DNA from: Caldiserica bacterium UBA4822
GTDB taxonomy: Bacteria; Caldisericota; Caldisericia; Cryosericales; Cryosericaceae
Assembly (NCBI GenBank): GCA_002402295.1
Contig: DHFO01000056.1
Coordinates: 564 to 8,581 of the forward strand
Direction: 5' to 3'
DNA length: 8,018 nt
The notes under the pieces were generated by a model. The model saw only the letters and a program-made list of their open reading frames with translations, searched no databases and was not told the origin of the DNA. The translations under genes were made by a program, and so were the position numbers. Shown one piece after another: positions 1-7,323 of the stretch; position 1 is the stretch's first letter, and every line of letters begins with the position of its first letter.

Positions 1-2
1 AA

Positions 3-794
3 GAGGTCGAACGCCTGAAAGGTGAAGGGCACAGTCCCTCGTTGAGCGTCATCGTTATTGGAAACAATCCATCTACCATGGTCTACTTTAAGAACATGTC
101 TCACAAGGGCGTTGAGCTCGGATTCTACGTTGAACTCCGCAAAATAGATGAGACTGTGGTACAAGCCGAAGTACTTGACCTGATTCAGAAGCTCAATCTG
201 TCCCCAGAGGTAGACGGGATTCTCGTCGGTCTGCCACTTCCAAAGGACTACGACGTTGATGCTGTCCTACATGCCATCAGTCCAGACAAGGATGTCGACG
301 CTTTCCACCCATTCAACATGGGGCAGCTCATGACTGGGAAATCGCGCTTCATTCCAGCGACGGCTCGGTCAATCATTGCGCTCCTGGAGAATTACGGTGT
401 TCGCATTCAGGGGGCGCACGCCGTCGTTGTGGGCCGGAGCAACATTGTTGGAAAACCCGTCGCGTCACTACTACTTCAGCGTGATGCCACGGTGACCATC
501 TGTCACTCAAAGTCAGTAGACCTGGCCAAGTATACCAGGGACGCCGATATCCTCGTGGTGTCGATGGGAAGGCCGAAGGCCATTACAGCCGACTATGTCA
601 AGGAAGGGGCCGTCGTCGTTGACGTCGGGATAAACGACGTTGGCGGGAAAATCGTTGGCGATGTGGACTTTGATGCAGTGAGACCGAAGGCTTCACTTAT
701 CACTCCTGTTCCGGGCGGCGTTGGTGTTCTGACGACGCTCATGCTGTTTGACAACGTGCTCAAAGCGGCGCGCATTAACGCGAGGAGACGCTGA
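3..794 (+). CDS. folD: Divergent FolD: methylenetetrahydrofolate dehydrogenase (5'-partial)
   Basis: FolD oxidises 5,10-methylene-tetrahydrofolate to methenyl-THF with NADP and usually also hydrolyses it to 10-formyl-THF in the cytoplasm. The reading frame is open to the left edge, so about 22 N-terminal residues are missing; the TTG at 42 lies inside the first core strand and is not the true start. Family marks seen: ILVGLPLP (219-242), PDKDVDAFHP (285-314), the dinucleotide-binding GRSNIVGKPVA (433-465) and PVPGGVG near the end. Oddities: the Tyr-x3-Lys motif reads YFKNM (84-98), so the catalytic Lys is Met; the Gln of VQLPLP is Gly (228-230); the Gly after the conserved Asp is Ala (300-302); and PMT after PVPGGVG is VLT. 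Spacing from Tyr to the next conserved Gly is normal, so no indel explains this. The family call is firm. Loss of cyclohydrolase activity is inferred. The stop lies 12 bases from the end of the convergent birA. Confidence 0.93.
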   Translation, partial: EVERLKGEGHSPSLSVIVIGNNPSTMVYFKNMSHKGVELGFYVELRKIDETVVQAEVLDLIQKLNLSPEVDGILVGLPLPKDYDVDAVLHAISPDKDVDAFHPFNMGQLMTGKSRFIPATARSIIALLENYGVRIQGAHAVVVGRSNIVGKPVASLLLQRDATVTICHSKSVDLAKYTRDADILVVSMGRPKAITADYVKEGAVVVDVGINDVGGKIVGDVDFDAVRPKASLITPVPGGVGVLTTLMLFDNVLKAARINARRR

Positions 795-806
795 CAACGC
801 AACGAT

Positions 807-1520
807 TCACCACTCATAGATACTCCCCGCGTCAATAGCCCTGACAGACCCTGTACCGTCCTCGAGGAGCAAGGACCCCGTGGGTGATATGCCAACGAGC
901 GTTCCATCGTGGCGTTGGCCGTTGAACTCGACGGCAACCTGTCGACCTCGCAGCGCAAGACGGTCCATGATCCACCCGTAGAACGGACTGAAACCTTGCT
1001 CTGCCAGCTGCCGCATGTCCGTTACTAGCAAGTCGAGCACCACGGTGGTCAGCCGATCCAGGCTGACAGGATGACCGAGTTCTCTGCGCAGGGATGTCAT
1101 GCGTGGCAATTGTTCGGAAGGGCTGGGATTGTTGACGTTAAGCCCGATCCCTATCAACAGAGTAGTCGAGTCTGATAGCACAAGAGACTCGGCGAGAATG
1201 CCACAGACCTTCCTGCCACCGCACAAAAGGTCATTGGGCCACTTGACTTGCGTGGCGACAGAGGTTTCCCTCTCAATCGCAATGGATACGGCATGCGCTG
1301 CCACCATAGCTGCCTGGCGAACAACCTCAATCTCGGGTACCGCGAGGGCCAGTGTAAGCCACAGGCCTCCTGGCGGGGATGCCCAGCTGTGACTGCTACG
1401 CCCACGGCCTGCAACCTGTGTCTCTGCAACTACAGCAAAGGGGAGGCTCTCGCCATCGTTGACTGCCCGACGTGCTGCATCCTGTGTTGAAGCGACCTCT
1501 TTGTAGGTATAGACCTTCAT
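807..1520 (-). CDS. birA: Biotin-protein ligase without DNA-binding domain
   Basis: This cytoplasmic enzyme makes biotinyl-5'-AMP and transfers biotin to a lysine of biotin carrier proteins such as acetyl-CoA carboxylase BCCP. The 237 residues cover only the catalytic and C-terminal domains. Motifs seen: STQD (11-14), the adenylate-binding GRGRSSHSW (38-46), KWPND (93-97), the Lys104-to-Glu111 stretch matching KxxGILxE, and GIGLNVN (124-130). The tail resembles the small SH3-like C-terminal domain (GTLVGISPTGSLLLEDG). The N-terminal winged helix of regulatory BirA is absent, so it should not repress biotin genes itself. The ATG overlaps the TGA of the upstream gene (ATGA, 1517-1520) and has no strong Shine-Dalgarno site of its own, suggesting translational coupling. 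The family call is secure. Whether the cell has a separate biotin regulator cannot be seen here. Confidence 0.95.
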   Translation of the reverse strand: MKVYTYKEVASTQDAARRAVNDGESLPFAVVAETQVAGRGRSSHSWASPPGGLWLTLALAVPEIEVVRQAAMVAAHAVSIAIERETSVATQVKWPNDLLCGGRKVCGILAESLVLSDSTTLLIGIGLNVNNPSPSEQLPRMTSLRRELGHPVSLDRLTTVVLDLLVTDMRQLAEQGFSPFYGWIMDRLALRGRQVAVEFNGQRHDGTLVGISPTGSLLLEDGTGSVRAIDAGSIYEW

Positions 1521-2518
1521 GACTTGGTAGTCAGGACGTCGTCCAGGACCCTGGCGACGAGCTCCGGTGTTTCGGTGATGAACACGCGAGTACCCCTCTC
1601 AACCAGGTTGGCCACGGTTCGCGAAAGAACGACAGGATGGACATCAGACAGCCACTGCCGGGAAAGAACGACGGCGTCCAGTCGCGGCAGGCCGTCTGGC
1701 CACTTCCTGACATCTCCTGAGGCGCCGGCCAGCACTGCCGGCACTTCTGCAGTGACCAGAACCCTCTCTGTGTTAGCGTGAGTGGACATCACCGCGCTCA
1801 CGAGCCCTGCGGGCGACTGAGGGTGCCACATCGCGAAGACAACGCCGGGGTCTGCAGGAGCACCGAAGGAGGCACCAGTCACGGGAGATGTTGGCATGGG
1901 GGAAAAGATATCGTCGCCGTTCTGGGGCCATGGCACAACCGGGCACGTCGAGACAGCGGTCAGCGAACGTGCCATCGTCTGTAGGGCAGTCGGATCCGAC
2001 CGGCCGGTGACAACGAGAAAGTCGGAGCGGTTCTCGAGAAGGTTCCAGGCGTGACCGGTTGCGTTCACCAGATGATTGCGCACGCCTGAGGGCTTCACAT
2101 CACAGTCAATGAGCCCGCCAATGGCGACAGTGCGCTTGCCGCCGATGACATCCAGTCTGGGGTACGACATGGCGAGCTCCGCAAACAGCCTGAGCTCCGC
2201 CGTGCCTGCTGAACAGTCAGGGGACTGTATAGCCATCGCGGCCTCGGCTGCGGCAAACTGCACCGTTGTCCCTATGACAAGGAGACAACCTTGCCGGAGC
2301 CCTTCCTGCAGGGTAATTGCAGGGGTCAGGACACGGACACCCTCATGCTCCAGTGTCGCTGTAATGGCAGGTACACAGGCGAGGGGCAGTTCACTCAGAA
2401 GCACCGTCAGAAGAGCTGCCTGCCGTACGTCGCAGCGAATCTCTAGAAGCTGGGCTTCTGGACCCTTGAGGATGTCCCATGTCGACTCTGTGCTTGAACT
2501 GTCTATCCGCGTGACCAC
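1517..2518 (-). CDS. Conserved-looking protein of unknown function, upstream of birA
   Basis: I do not recognise this protein. It is about 333 residues long, looks soluble, and has no signal peptide or membrane segment. It alternates hydrophobic strands with small-residue turns, as in an alpha/beta fold (for example LDVIGGKRTVAIGGLID and DFLVVTGRSDPTALQ). There is no Walker A motif or zinc-binding cysteine set. I prefer the GTG at 2518 as start because GAGGAG (complement of 2527-2532) lies 8 bases before it. An in-frame ATG at 2542 would give 341 residues but has no good ribosome site. It is probably real: it is long, its stop overlaps the birA start by 4 bases, and a promoter can be drawn upstream. 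Being cotranscribed with birA could point to biotin or carboxylase biology, but that is only context. The long plus-strand frame opposite (2076-2765) looks like a shadow. Confidence 0.8.
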   Translation of the reverse strand: MVTRIDSSSTESTWDILKGPEAQLLEIRCDVRQAALLTVLLSELPLACVPAITATLEHEGVRVLTPAITLQEGLRQGCLLVIGTTVQFAAAEAAMAIQSPDCSAGTAELRLFAELAMSYPRLDVIGGKRTVAIGGLIDCDVKPSGVRNHLVNATGHAWNLLENRSDFLVVTGRSDPTALQTMARSLTAVSTCPVVPWPQNGDDIFSPMPTSPVTGASFGAPADPGVVFAMWHPQSPAGLVSAVMSTHANTERVLVTAEVPAVLAGASGDVRKWPDGLPRLDAVVLSRQWLSDVHPVVLSRTVANLVERGTRVFITETPELVARVLDDVLTTKS

Positions 2519-2526
2519 TGTCCAGA

Positions 2527-2532
2527 CTCCTC
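2527..2532 (-). promoter_or_regulatory. Ribosome binding site deciding the GTG start at 2518
   Basis: Reading the minus strand, GAGGAG sits 8 bases before a GTG codon at 2518-2516. The ATG at 2542 is upstream of this site and is preceded by no purine-rich match. Other genes in the window (6348, 7324) also use GAGGAG, which supports the shorter protein. Confidence 0.6.
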
Positions 2533-2568
2533 TCCCCGACATACAGCTTTCAAGCAGCGGGGACTCAA

Positions 2569-2596
2569 ATTGTATTCGGTCTGGGCGGGGCTACAA
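2569..2596 (-). promoter_or_regulatory. Predicted sigma-70-type promoter for the unknown gene-birA operon
   Basis: On the minus strand the -35 box is TTGTAG (complement of 2591-2596) and the -10 box is TACAAT (complement of 2569-2574), with a 16-base spacer. Transcription would start near 2562, giving a leader of about 43 bases to the GTG at 2518. The -10 matches consensus at five of six positions; the -35 is weak beyond TTG. It occupies the same DNA as the plus-strand promoter. Confidence 0.5.
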
Positions 2597-2597
2597 T
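2570..2597 (+). promoter_or_regulatory. Predicted sigma-70-type promoter for the nucleotidase gene
   Basis: The -35 box is TTGTAT (2570-2575) and the -10 box is TACAAT (2592-2597), with a 16-base spacer. The start would be near 2604, giving a leader of about 36 bases before the ATG at 2641. This also argues against translation starting at the GTG at 2602, which falls at or before the predicted transcript start. Confidence 0.55.
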
Positions 2598-2627
2598 ATC
2601 TGTGGAAGTGCAGGTTACTGCCAACAC

Positions 2628-2634
2628 AAGGAGG
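2628..2634 (+). promoter_or_regulatory. Strong ribosome binding site fixing the nucleotidase start
   Basis: AAGGAGG is a near-perfect Shine-Dalgarno sequence ending 6 bases before the ATG at 2641. It sets that ATG, which opens directly onto a signal peptide, as the start. An ATG at 2636 is out of frame and too close to the site. Confidence 0.85.
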
Positions 2635-2640
2635 TATGGA

Positions 2641-5600
2641 ATGAAGAGACGCCTGTCGGTTGTGCTCGGTGTTGTCATGATTCTGAGCCTGGTCCTGTCA
2701 GCCCTCCCGTTCAATGCAGCTGTGGCTGCCAGCACGGTGAAGATCACACTGCTGGAGACAAGTGATGTTCATGGGGCGATCTATCCGTACGACTACTTCA
2801 AGGATACTGTGTCGAACGGTGGTCTGGCACAGTTGTCAACCATCGTCAAAGGTGTGCGGGCGGAGAACCCGAATACGCTGCTGCTGGATGACGGAGACAA
2901 TCAGCAGGGAACGCCACTCACGTACTACTTCAATAAGGTGGAAACTACTGCACCCAATCCCGTGACTAGCGCGATGGATCTCATGGGATATGATGCGATG
3001 ACGATTGGCAACCACGAGTTCAATTACGGACTCGGGGTCATCGACAAGGCACGGTCCGAGTCGAAGTTCCCATGGCTTTCCGCGAACATTTACAAGGAGG
3101 ATGGTACCAATTACTTCACTCCATACGTTGTCAAGACAGTTGCAGGTGTCAAGGTCGGCATCCTGGGTCTCACGACCAAGAATATCCCCAACTGGGAAGT
3201 TCCGGGCAATATCAAGGGACTCGTTTTCAAAGATACAGTGAGCGAAGCGGAAAAGTGGGTCAAGGTGTTGAGGGAGACGGAAAAAGTCGATCTGGTCGTT
3301 GTCCTTGCGCATGAGGGATTTGAGAATGATATTGATACGGGCAAGGACCTCGGTACTGCCATTGAGAACGAGTGTTACACGATAGCAACCACGGTGCCCG
3401 GCATCGACGTTCTGCTTACGGGGCATACGCATCTCTCGATTCCCGGCAAGACGCTCAATGGTGTACTGGTCATGCAACCAAGGAACGGCGGCGTCGAGAT
3501 CTGCAGGGCTGATGTCACGATGGAGCAGACGGCTACAGGGTGGAAGGTCGCGACCAAGACTGGGACCAATATTCCCGTGACCAGCTCAGTGGTTGCTGAC
3601 CAGGCCATTCTGGATTCCACTAAGTCTGCGCATGAAGCCGCAGTCAACTACATGAAGCAGCCTATCGGCGAAGCCACAGGGGACTTCCCGGGCGCGACCT
3701 CACGTACTTCAGACAGCGCCATCATGGACCTTATTCAGCGGGTCCAGATGAAATATGCTGGCACAGACCTCTCACTGGCTGCTATGCTGCCGGGAACGCC
3801 TCCCAGCTTCAAGAAAGGCCCTCTGACGGTTCGCGACATGTATTCCCTGTACATATACGAGAATACACTGTACGCCATCAAGGTGACAGGACAGCAGATC
3901 AAGGACGCCCTGGAGTGGTCTGCCAATTACTTCAACACATATGATTATAACAAGACAGCTACACCACTCGTAAACCCGAAGGTGGCTGCCTACAACTACG
4001 ATATGGTTCAGGGCGCGGAGTACGTCATTGACATTACCAAACCAGTCGGTCAGCGCATTTCAGGCCTAACATACCACGGCAAGCCGATGGATATGAGCGC
4101 AACCTACACGCTGGCGCTGAACAATTATCGAGCCGGCGGGGGAGGCTTCCTCGGGTTCAAGGGTGCGCCGATTGTCTACCAGTCGAGCGATGAGATCCGT
4201 AACCTGATGATCCAGTACGTCAAGGAGACCGGAAGCATTGAGCCCACTGTGGACAATAACTGGCACCTAGTGCCCGACTACCTGGGTTCTCCCTACCAGT
4301 CTTCACTGGATACGCTGAACAGACAAGGTGCACTTGGCGAGTTTCCTGCAGGTGGGTTCAACGCCGACTCGCTTGCTGTGCGCAGTGACCTTGCTGCCAT
4401 TATCGCCGGATCGTATGCTGTGGAAGGCGAACGCAATTTCACGAGTTCCTTTGCTGATGTAGCCGGCGACAGCTGGTACGCGCGCTCGGTTGGCACTGTC
4501 CAGGCTATGCAGCTCATGTTTGGTACGTCTGCTACGACATTTGCACCAACAGCACCAGCCACAACCGAACAAGTCGTCACGGTGCTGATGAGAGCGAATG
4601 CTTATCCTGCCGTGGACCTCCAGGCAGCCGCAGCCCAACAGAGCAATACATCCGGCGTCTCAAGCTGGGCATGGCCTTCAGTTGCTTTTGCACGGTCCAA
4701 GGGATTCATTACGGCGGACCAGGCAGCCTCTCCGAAGCATCAGATGACACGAGGTGACCTGGCTGACGTTATCGCAAAAATGCGGTTCCCGACCGTCGTT
4801 ATCCTCCACACAAACGATTTCCACGGGAATCTCGTACCGACTACCGACGCGAACAAGAACAGTGTTGCTGGCGCGGCTCGCGAGGCCACCATTATCGGAG
4901 GTGTCCGGTCTGTATTTGGCAAGGATCATGTGCTTCTGGTTGACGCTGGCGATGCAATTCAGGGTGCAACCGTGGCCAACATGTTCCAGGGAAAGAGCGT
5001 CGTAGATACGTACAATGCCATGGGATACGACGTTGCCACGCTGGGCAACCACGAGTGGGACTATAGCCAGGATGTTCTCAAGCAGCGCATCTCGGAAGCG
5101 AAGTACGTATACGTGAACTCCAACGTTACCGGCGTGAACCTGGGGTGGAAGTCGAACGTTGTAAAGAATGTAGCTGGTGTCAACATTGGCTTCTTTGGAG
5201 TGTTGACAACCGACCTTCCTATCATCGTTGCCCCGTCGAGCCTCACGGGGGTCGGGGTGGCTGATCCCATCGCCACGGCGAAGGACCAGATTGCTGCTCT
5301 AAAGGCCGATGGTGCCCAGTATATTGTTGCATTGAGCCACTGCGGGTACGAAAACGGTGGTGCTCCTCTTGACCCAGCCATAGCCGCGGGTGCCCCTGGC
5401 ATCAACCTCATCATCGGGGGCCATTCGCATACTGTACTCGCTACTGCACAGGAGGTTGGCAGCACGCTTATTACCCAGACGGGGACCGCCGGTGCGTTCG
5501 TGGGCAAGGAGGTCATCGACTTCACTACCTACCAGGGCGCTGTGACCAGTCTGAACGTCTACTATGAACTGGTTCCAACGGCTACGACTGTTCCGGAAGA

Positions 5601-6246
5601 CCCTGCCATCAAGGCAATCGTCGATGGTTATAATAGCCAGCTGACTGCGCAAATGGACGTTGTCATTGGTAAGGCGCTGGTGAACCTCAATGGCGAGCGG
5701 GCAGACGTCCGCACGAAGGAAACCAACCTGGGCAACTATGTTGCTGATTGGATGCGCCTATCGACTGGTGCCGACATCGCATTCGAAAACGGAGGCAGTA
5801 TTCGCACGAGCATTCCTGCAGGCGACGTCACCGTCGGAAACATCGTCGCAGTGCTCCCGTTCGACAACCTGCTGGTCGTTCTGGAAGTGAAGGGATCCAC
5901 GGTCAAGGCGGCTCTCGAAAACTCGGTGAGTGCCTATCCAGCGCAACTCGGTGGCTTCTTGCAGATCTCGGGATTCAGCTTTACGTTCGACCCCTCGAAG
6001 CCGGTGGGCTCCCGCGTTGTCAGCATCACAAAGGATGGCAAGCCCATGGACATGGATGCTACTTACCGACTTTGCACCGCAGACTTCACTGCATCCGGTG
6101 GTGATGGATATGCCATGTTGAAGGGGATCACGGCCGTTCCCGCGGCTGGATTGGAATGGATGCGCGACGGCTTAGTCGCCTACGTCAAGGCACATCCAGA
6201 GATCAACCCGACCGTCGACGGTCGAATTGCCGTCGTCAAGCCGTAA
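2641..6246 (+). CDS. Secreted double-module nucleotide phosphoesterase/5'-nucleotidase with central SLH-like repeats
   Basis: This exported 1201-residue enzyme should remove phosphate from extracellular nucleotides. Residues 1-30 are a signal peptide (MKRR, a hydrophobic core, and a cut near AVAA). Module 1 (about 31-545) resembles CpdB and the front half of Bacillus YfkN, which act on 2',3'-cyclic nucleotides: SDVHG (Asp42, His44), GDNQQG (Asp86), GNHEFNYG (Asn124, His125), AHEG (His224), GHTH (261-264), then a C-terminal domain ending NNYRAGGGGF (494-503). Residues about 555-717 look like three divergent SLH repeats, with FADVAGDSWYA at 604-614 and MTRGDLADVI in the last. Module 2 (about 718-1201) is UshA-like: HTNDFHG (Asp726, His728), GDAIQG (Asp771), GNHEWD (Asn803, His804), SHCGY (His900), GGHSH (926-930), NGGSIR (1050-1055) and SGGDGY (1152-1157). 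Metal ligands look intact in both modules. SLH repeats normally bind cell-wall polymer, so surface attachment is inferred. Substrate preference of each module is unproven. Confidence 0.93.
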   Translation: MKRRLSVVLGVVMILSLVLSALPFNAAVAASTVKITLLETSDVHGAIYPYDYFKDTVSNGGLAQLSTIVKGVRAENPNTLLLDDGDNQQGTPLTYYFNKVETTAPNPVTSAMDLMGYDAMTIGNHEFNYGLGVIDKARSESKFPWLSANIYKEDGTNYFTPYVVKTVAGVKVGILGLTTKNIPNWEVPGNIKGLVFKDTVSEAEKWVKVLRETEKVDLVVVLAHEGFENDIDTGKDLGTAIENECYTIATTVPGIDVLLTGHTHLSIPGKTLNGVLVMQPRNGGVEICRADVTMEQTATGWKVATKTGTNIPVTSSVVADQAILDSTKSAHEAAVNYMKQPIGEATGDFPGATSRTSDSAIMDLIQRVQMKYAGTDLSLAAMLPGTPPSFKKGPLTVRDMYSLYIYENTLYAIKVTGQQIKDALEWSANYFNTYDYNKTATPLVNPKVAAYNYDMVQGAEYVIDITKPVGQRISGLTYHGKPMDMSATYTLALNNYRAGGGGFLGFKGAPIVYQSSDEIRNLMIQYVKETGSIEPTVDNNWHLVPDYLGSPYQSSLDTLNRQGALGEFPAGGFNADSLAVRSDLAAIIAGSYAVEGERNFTSSFADVAGDSWYARSVGTVQAMQLMFGTSATTFAPTAPATTEQVVTVLMRANAYPAVDLQAAAAQQSNTSGVSSWAWPSVAFARSKGFITADQAASPKHQMTRGDLADVIAKMRFPTVVILHTNDFHGNLVPTTDANKNSVAGAAREATIIGGVRSVFGKDHVLLVDAGDAIQGATVANMFQGKSVVDTYNAMGYDVATLGNHEWDYSQDVLKQRISEAKYVYVNSNVTGVNLGWKSNVVKNVAGVNIGFFGVLTTDLPIIVAPSSLTGVGVADPIATAKDQIAALKADGAQYIVALSHCGYENGGAPLDPAIAAGAPGINLIIGGHSHTVLATAQEVGSTLITQTGTAGAFVGKEVIDFTTYQGAVTSLNVYYELVPTATTVPEDPAIKAIVDGYNSQLTAQMDVVIGKALVNLNGERADVRTKETNLGNYVADWMRLSTGADIAFENGGSIRTSIPAGDVTVGNIVAVLPFDNLLVVLEVKGSTVKAALENSVSAYPAQLGGFLQISGFSFTFDPSKPVGSRVVSITKDGKPMDMDATYRLCTADFTASGGDGYAMLKGITAVPAAGLEWMRDGLVAYVKAHPEINPTVDGRIAVVKP

Positions 6247-6266
6247 CACATTATCGACTGATTTGT

Positions 6267-6306
6267 CAGGGGGGGGCCGGCGACTGCCGGCCCCCCCCTG
6301 TGTTTG
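6267..6306 (+). terminator. GC-rich hairpin, likely terminator after the nucleotidase gene
   Basis: A perfect 15-base-pair stem pairs 6267-6281 with 6286-6300 around a GACT loop. One arm is CAG8CCGGC (eight G in a row) and the other is its complement. It begins 20 bases after the stop codon. The trailing tract TGTTTG is poor in T for a classic intrinsic terminator, so it may be partial or Rho-assisted, or may mainly protect the mRNA 3' end. No convincing separate promoter is seen before rnhC, so some read-through is plausible. Confidence 0.75.
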
Positions 6307-6330
6307 ACCGCTGTTGCACATCTGTCGAAA

Positions 6331-6336
6331 GAGGAG
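6331..6336 (+). promoter_or_regulatory. Ribosome binding site deciding the rnhC start
   Basis: GAGGAG ends 11 bases before the ATG at 6348. The frame is open further upstream, back into the nucleotidase gene, but that extension crosses the terminator hairpin and lacks family similarity. The next in-frame ATG (6366) is much further from the site. Confidence 0.7.
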
Positions 6337-6347
6337 ACAATCCATCC

Positions 6348-7226
6348 ATGAACACTGTGAGAACAATGACGCAAGAGCAGCAGGAACGTCTTCGATTGGC
6401 TCTGACTGCGGGTGGTGCCGTCGAGGATCAGGAGCTGCCTGCGGGGGCGTCCTTCCTGACCAGGAGCGAAGGTTCCGTCGTCACCGGCTACCGTAGCGGC
6501 AAGGTCCTGTTCCAGGGTCTGAATTGCGACAGGCAGGTTCGGCTCGCGGAAAGGATTCTGGTTCGCGCGGAACCGGCGAACAAGAGTCTCGAATTCCCGA
6601 TCGTCGGGGGAGACGAATCGGGCAAGGGAGACCTGTTCGGTCCGCTGGTCGTTGTGGCGTTTGCCACTCGCGGCGAGTCAGAGCGGCGGGAGGTCGTGCG
6701 AGCCGGGGCACGAGACTGCAAGCTCATGACAGATGCGGAAGTGCGTACCGTCGCGACAAGACTGAACGGTATCGGCATGTCGAGCATTCGCATCCTCATG
6801 CCCCATGACTACAACTCACAGTATGCGCGCGTGCACAACGTGAACATCCTGCTCAACGAGGTCTATGCCGAGTTGCTGCTCGAATTGGCGACCGCATCGA
6901 AGGCTCACACGGTCATCCTGGACAAGTACGGAGGACGAGCGATAGCTCTTTGGAGGACTCCACAGAGCTTCCGCTTCGTCGTAGAAACGCACGCGGAACG
7001 ATATCCTGAAGTGGCTGCCGCTTCGGTTCTTGCCAGGGTCGCGTTTCTTGACGGTCTCGAGCGTACGGCGAGAGACAGTGGAATTGAACGGCTGCCAAAG
7101 GGTGCCTCGATGGAAGCGCAGGCGTTCATGCGGCGCCTGGCGTCAGACAAGGGCAAGGACGTACTGCGGTCGGTCGCAAAGGTGAATTTCGCCCCCGTGA
7201 AGGAGTGCCTTGATAGCCTGTTCTAG
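6348..7226 (+). CDS. rnhC: Ribonuclease HIII
   Basis: RNase HIII cuts the RNA strand of RNA-DNA hybrids in the cytoplasm, helping with R-loop and primer removal. The protein has 292 residues, close to the usual 300 or so. An N-terminal substrate-binding domain of the HIII type is marked by SVVTGYRSGKVLFQG (about residues 43-57). The catalytic domain starts with GGDESGKGDLFGP, giving the first two acidic residues Asp89 and Glu90. ILDKYGG supplies Asp192, and ETHAERYPEVAAASVLAR supplies Glu217 in the place where RNase HII has Asp. The set Asp-Glu-Asp-Glu and the extra N-terminal domain separate it from RNase HII. Ser after DE (DESG rather than DEVG) is a variant I recall from other HIII enzymes. 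The gene follows the hairpin at 6267-6300 and precedes ileS by 97 bases; ileS has its own promoter. Confidence 0.95.
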   Translation: MNTVRTMTQEQQERLRLALTAGGAVEDQELPAGASFLTRSEGSVVTGYRSGKVLFQGLNCDRQVRLAERILVRAEPANKSLEFPIVGGDESGKGDLFGPLVVVAFATRGESERREVVRAGARDCKLMTDAEVRTVATRLNGIGMSSIRILMPHDYNSQYARVHNVNILLNEVYAELLLELATASKAHTVILDKYGGRAIALWRTPQSFRFVVETHAERYPEVAAASVLARVAFLDGLERTARDSGIERLPKGASMEAQAFMRRLASDKGKDVLRSVAKVNFAPVKECLDSLF

Positions 7227-7250
7227 AGGGGGGCAGTGATTGTCATCTGG

Positions 7251-7282
7251 TTGACAACGCTACCCAGCGACGTAGTATATAT
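7251..7282 (+). promoter_or_regulatory. Predicted sigma-70-type promoter for ileS
   Basis: A perfect -35 box TTGACA (7251-7256) is followed after 16 bases by TAGTAT (7273-7278), within an AT-rich run TAGTATATAT (7273-7282) that offers alternative -10 registers. The start would fall near 7285-7290, leaving a leader of under 40 bases. That is far too short for a T-box or similar riboswitch, so tRNA-sensing control of ileS from this promoter is unlikely. Confidence 0.7.
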
Positions 7283-7310
7283 GCGGATTTCCGCAGTGAA
7301 ACCTTCACAC

Positions 7311-7316
7311 GAGGAG
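7311..7316 (+). promoter_or_regulatory. Ribosome binding site of ileS
   Basis: GAGGAG lies 7 bases before the ATG at 7324, the best-placed start for the synthetase frame and the one that matches the usual short N-terminus of type 2 IleS. Confidence 0.8.
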
Positions 7317-7323
7317 ACGCCTC

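Noticed and set aside
782..806. GAGGAGACGC at the 3' end of folD as a ribosome site for a further gene
   Set aside because: No start codon with an open frame follows on the plus strand; the region is the convergent end of birA.
2602..2640. GTG start giving 13 more residues on the nucleotidase
   Set aside because: It is placed at or before the predicted transcript start, spoils the signal peptide N-terminus and translates through the AAGGAGG site.
2076..2765. 229-codon plus-strand open frame
   Set aside because: It is antisense to the unknown gene, then runs out of frame across the intergenic promoter and the nucleotidase signal peptide; its composition is Ser/Arg/Thr-rich and shadow-like.
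2836..3477. 213-codon minus-strand open frame
   Set aside because: It lies fully inside and antisense to nucleotidase module 1, whose catalytic motifs are intact over the same bases.
6304..6332. TTGACC as a -35 box for a separate rnhC promoter
   Set aside because: No acceptable -10 hexamer is found at 15-19 bases downstream.
6156..6347. Upstream extension of the rnhC frame
   Set aside because: It overlaps the end of the nucleotidase gene and the terminator hairpin; the GAGGAG site and family length support 6348.
7227..7323. T-box leader before ileS
   Set aside because: The gap is only 97 bases, with a promoter inside it and no T-box consensus or specifier-loop structure.
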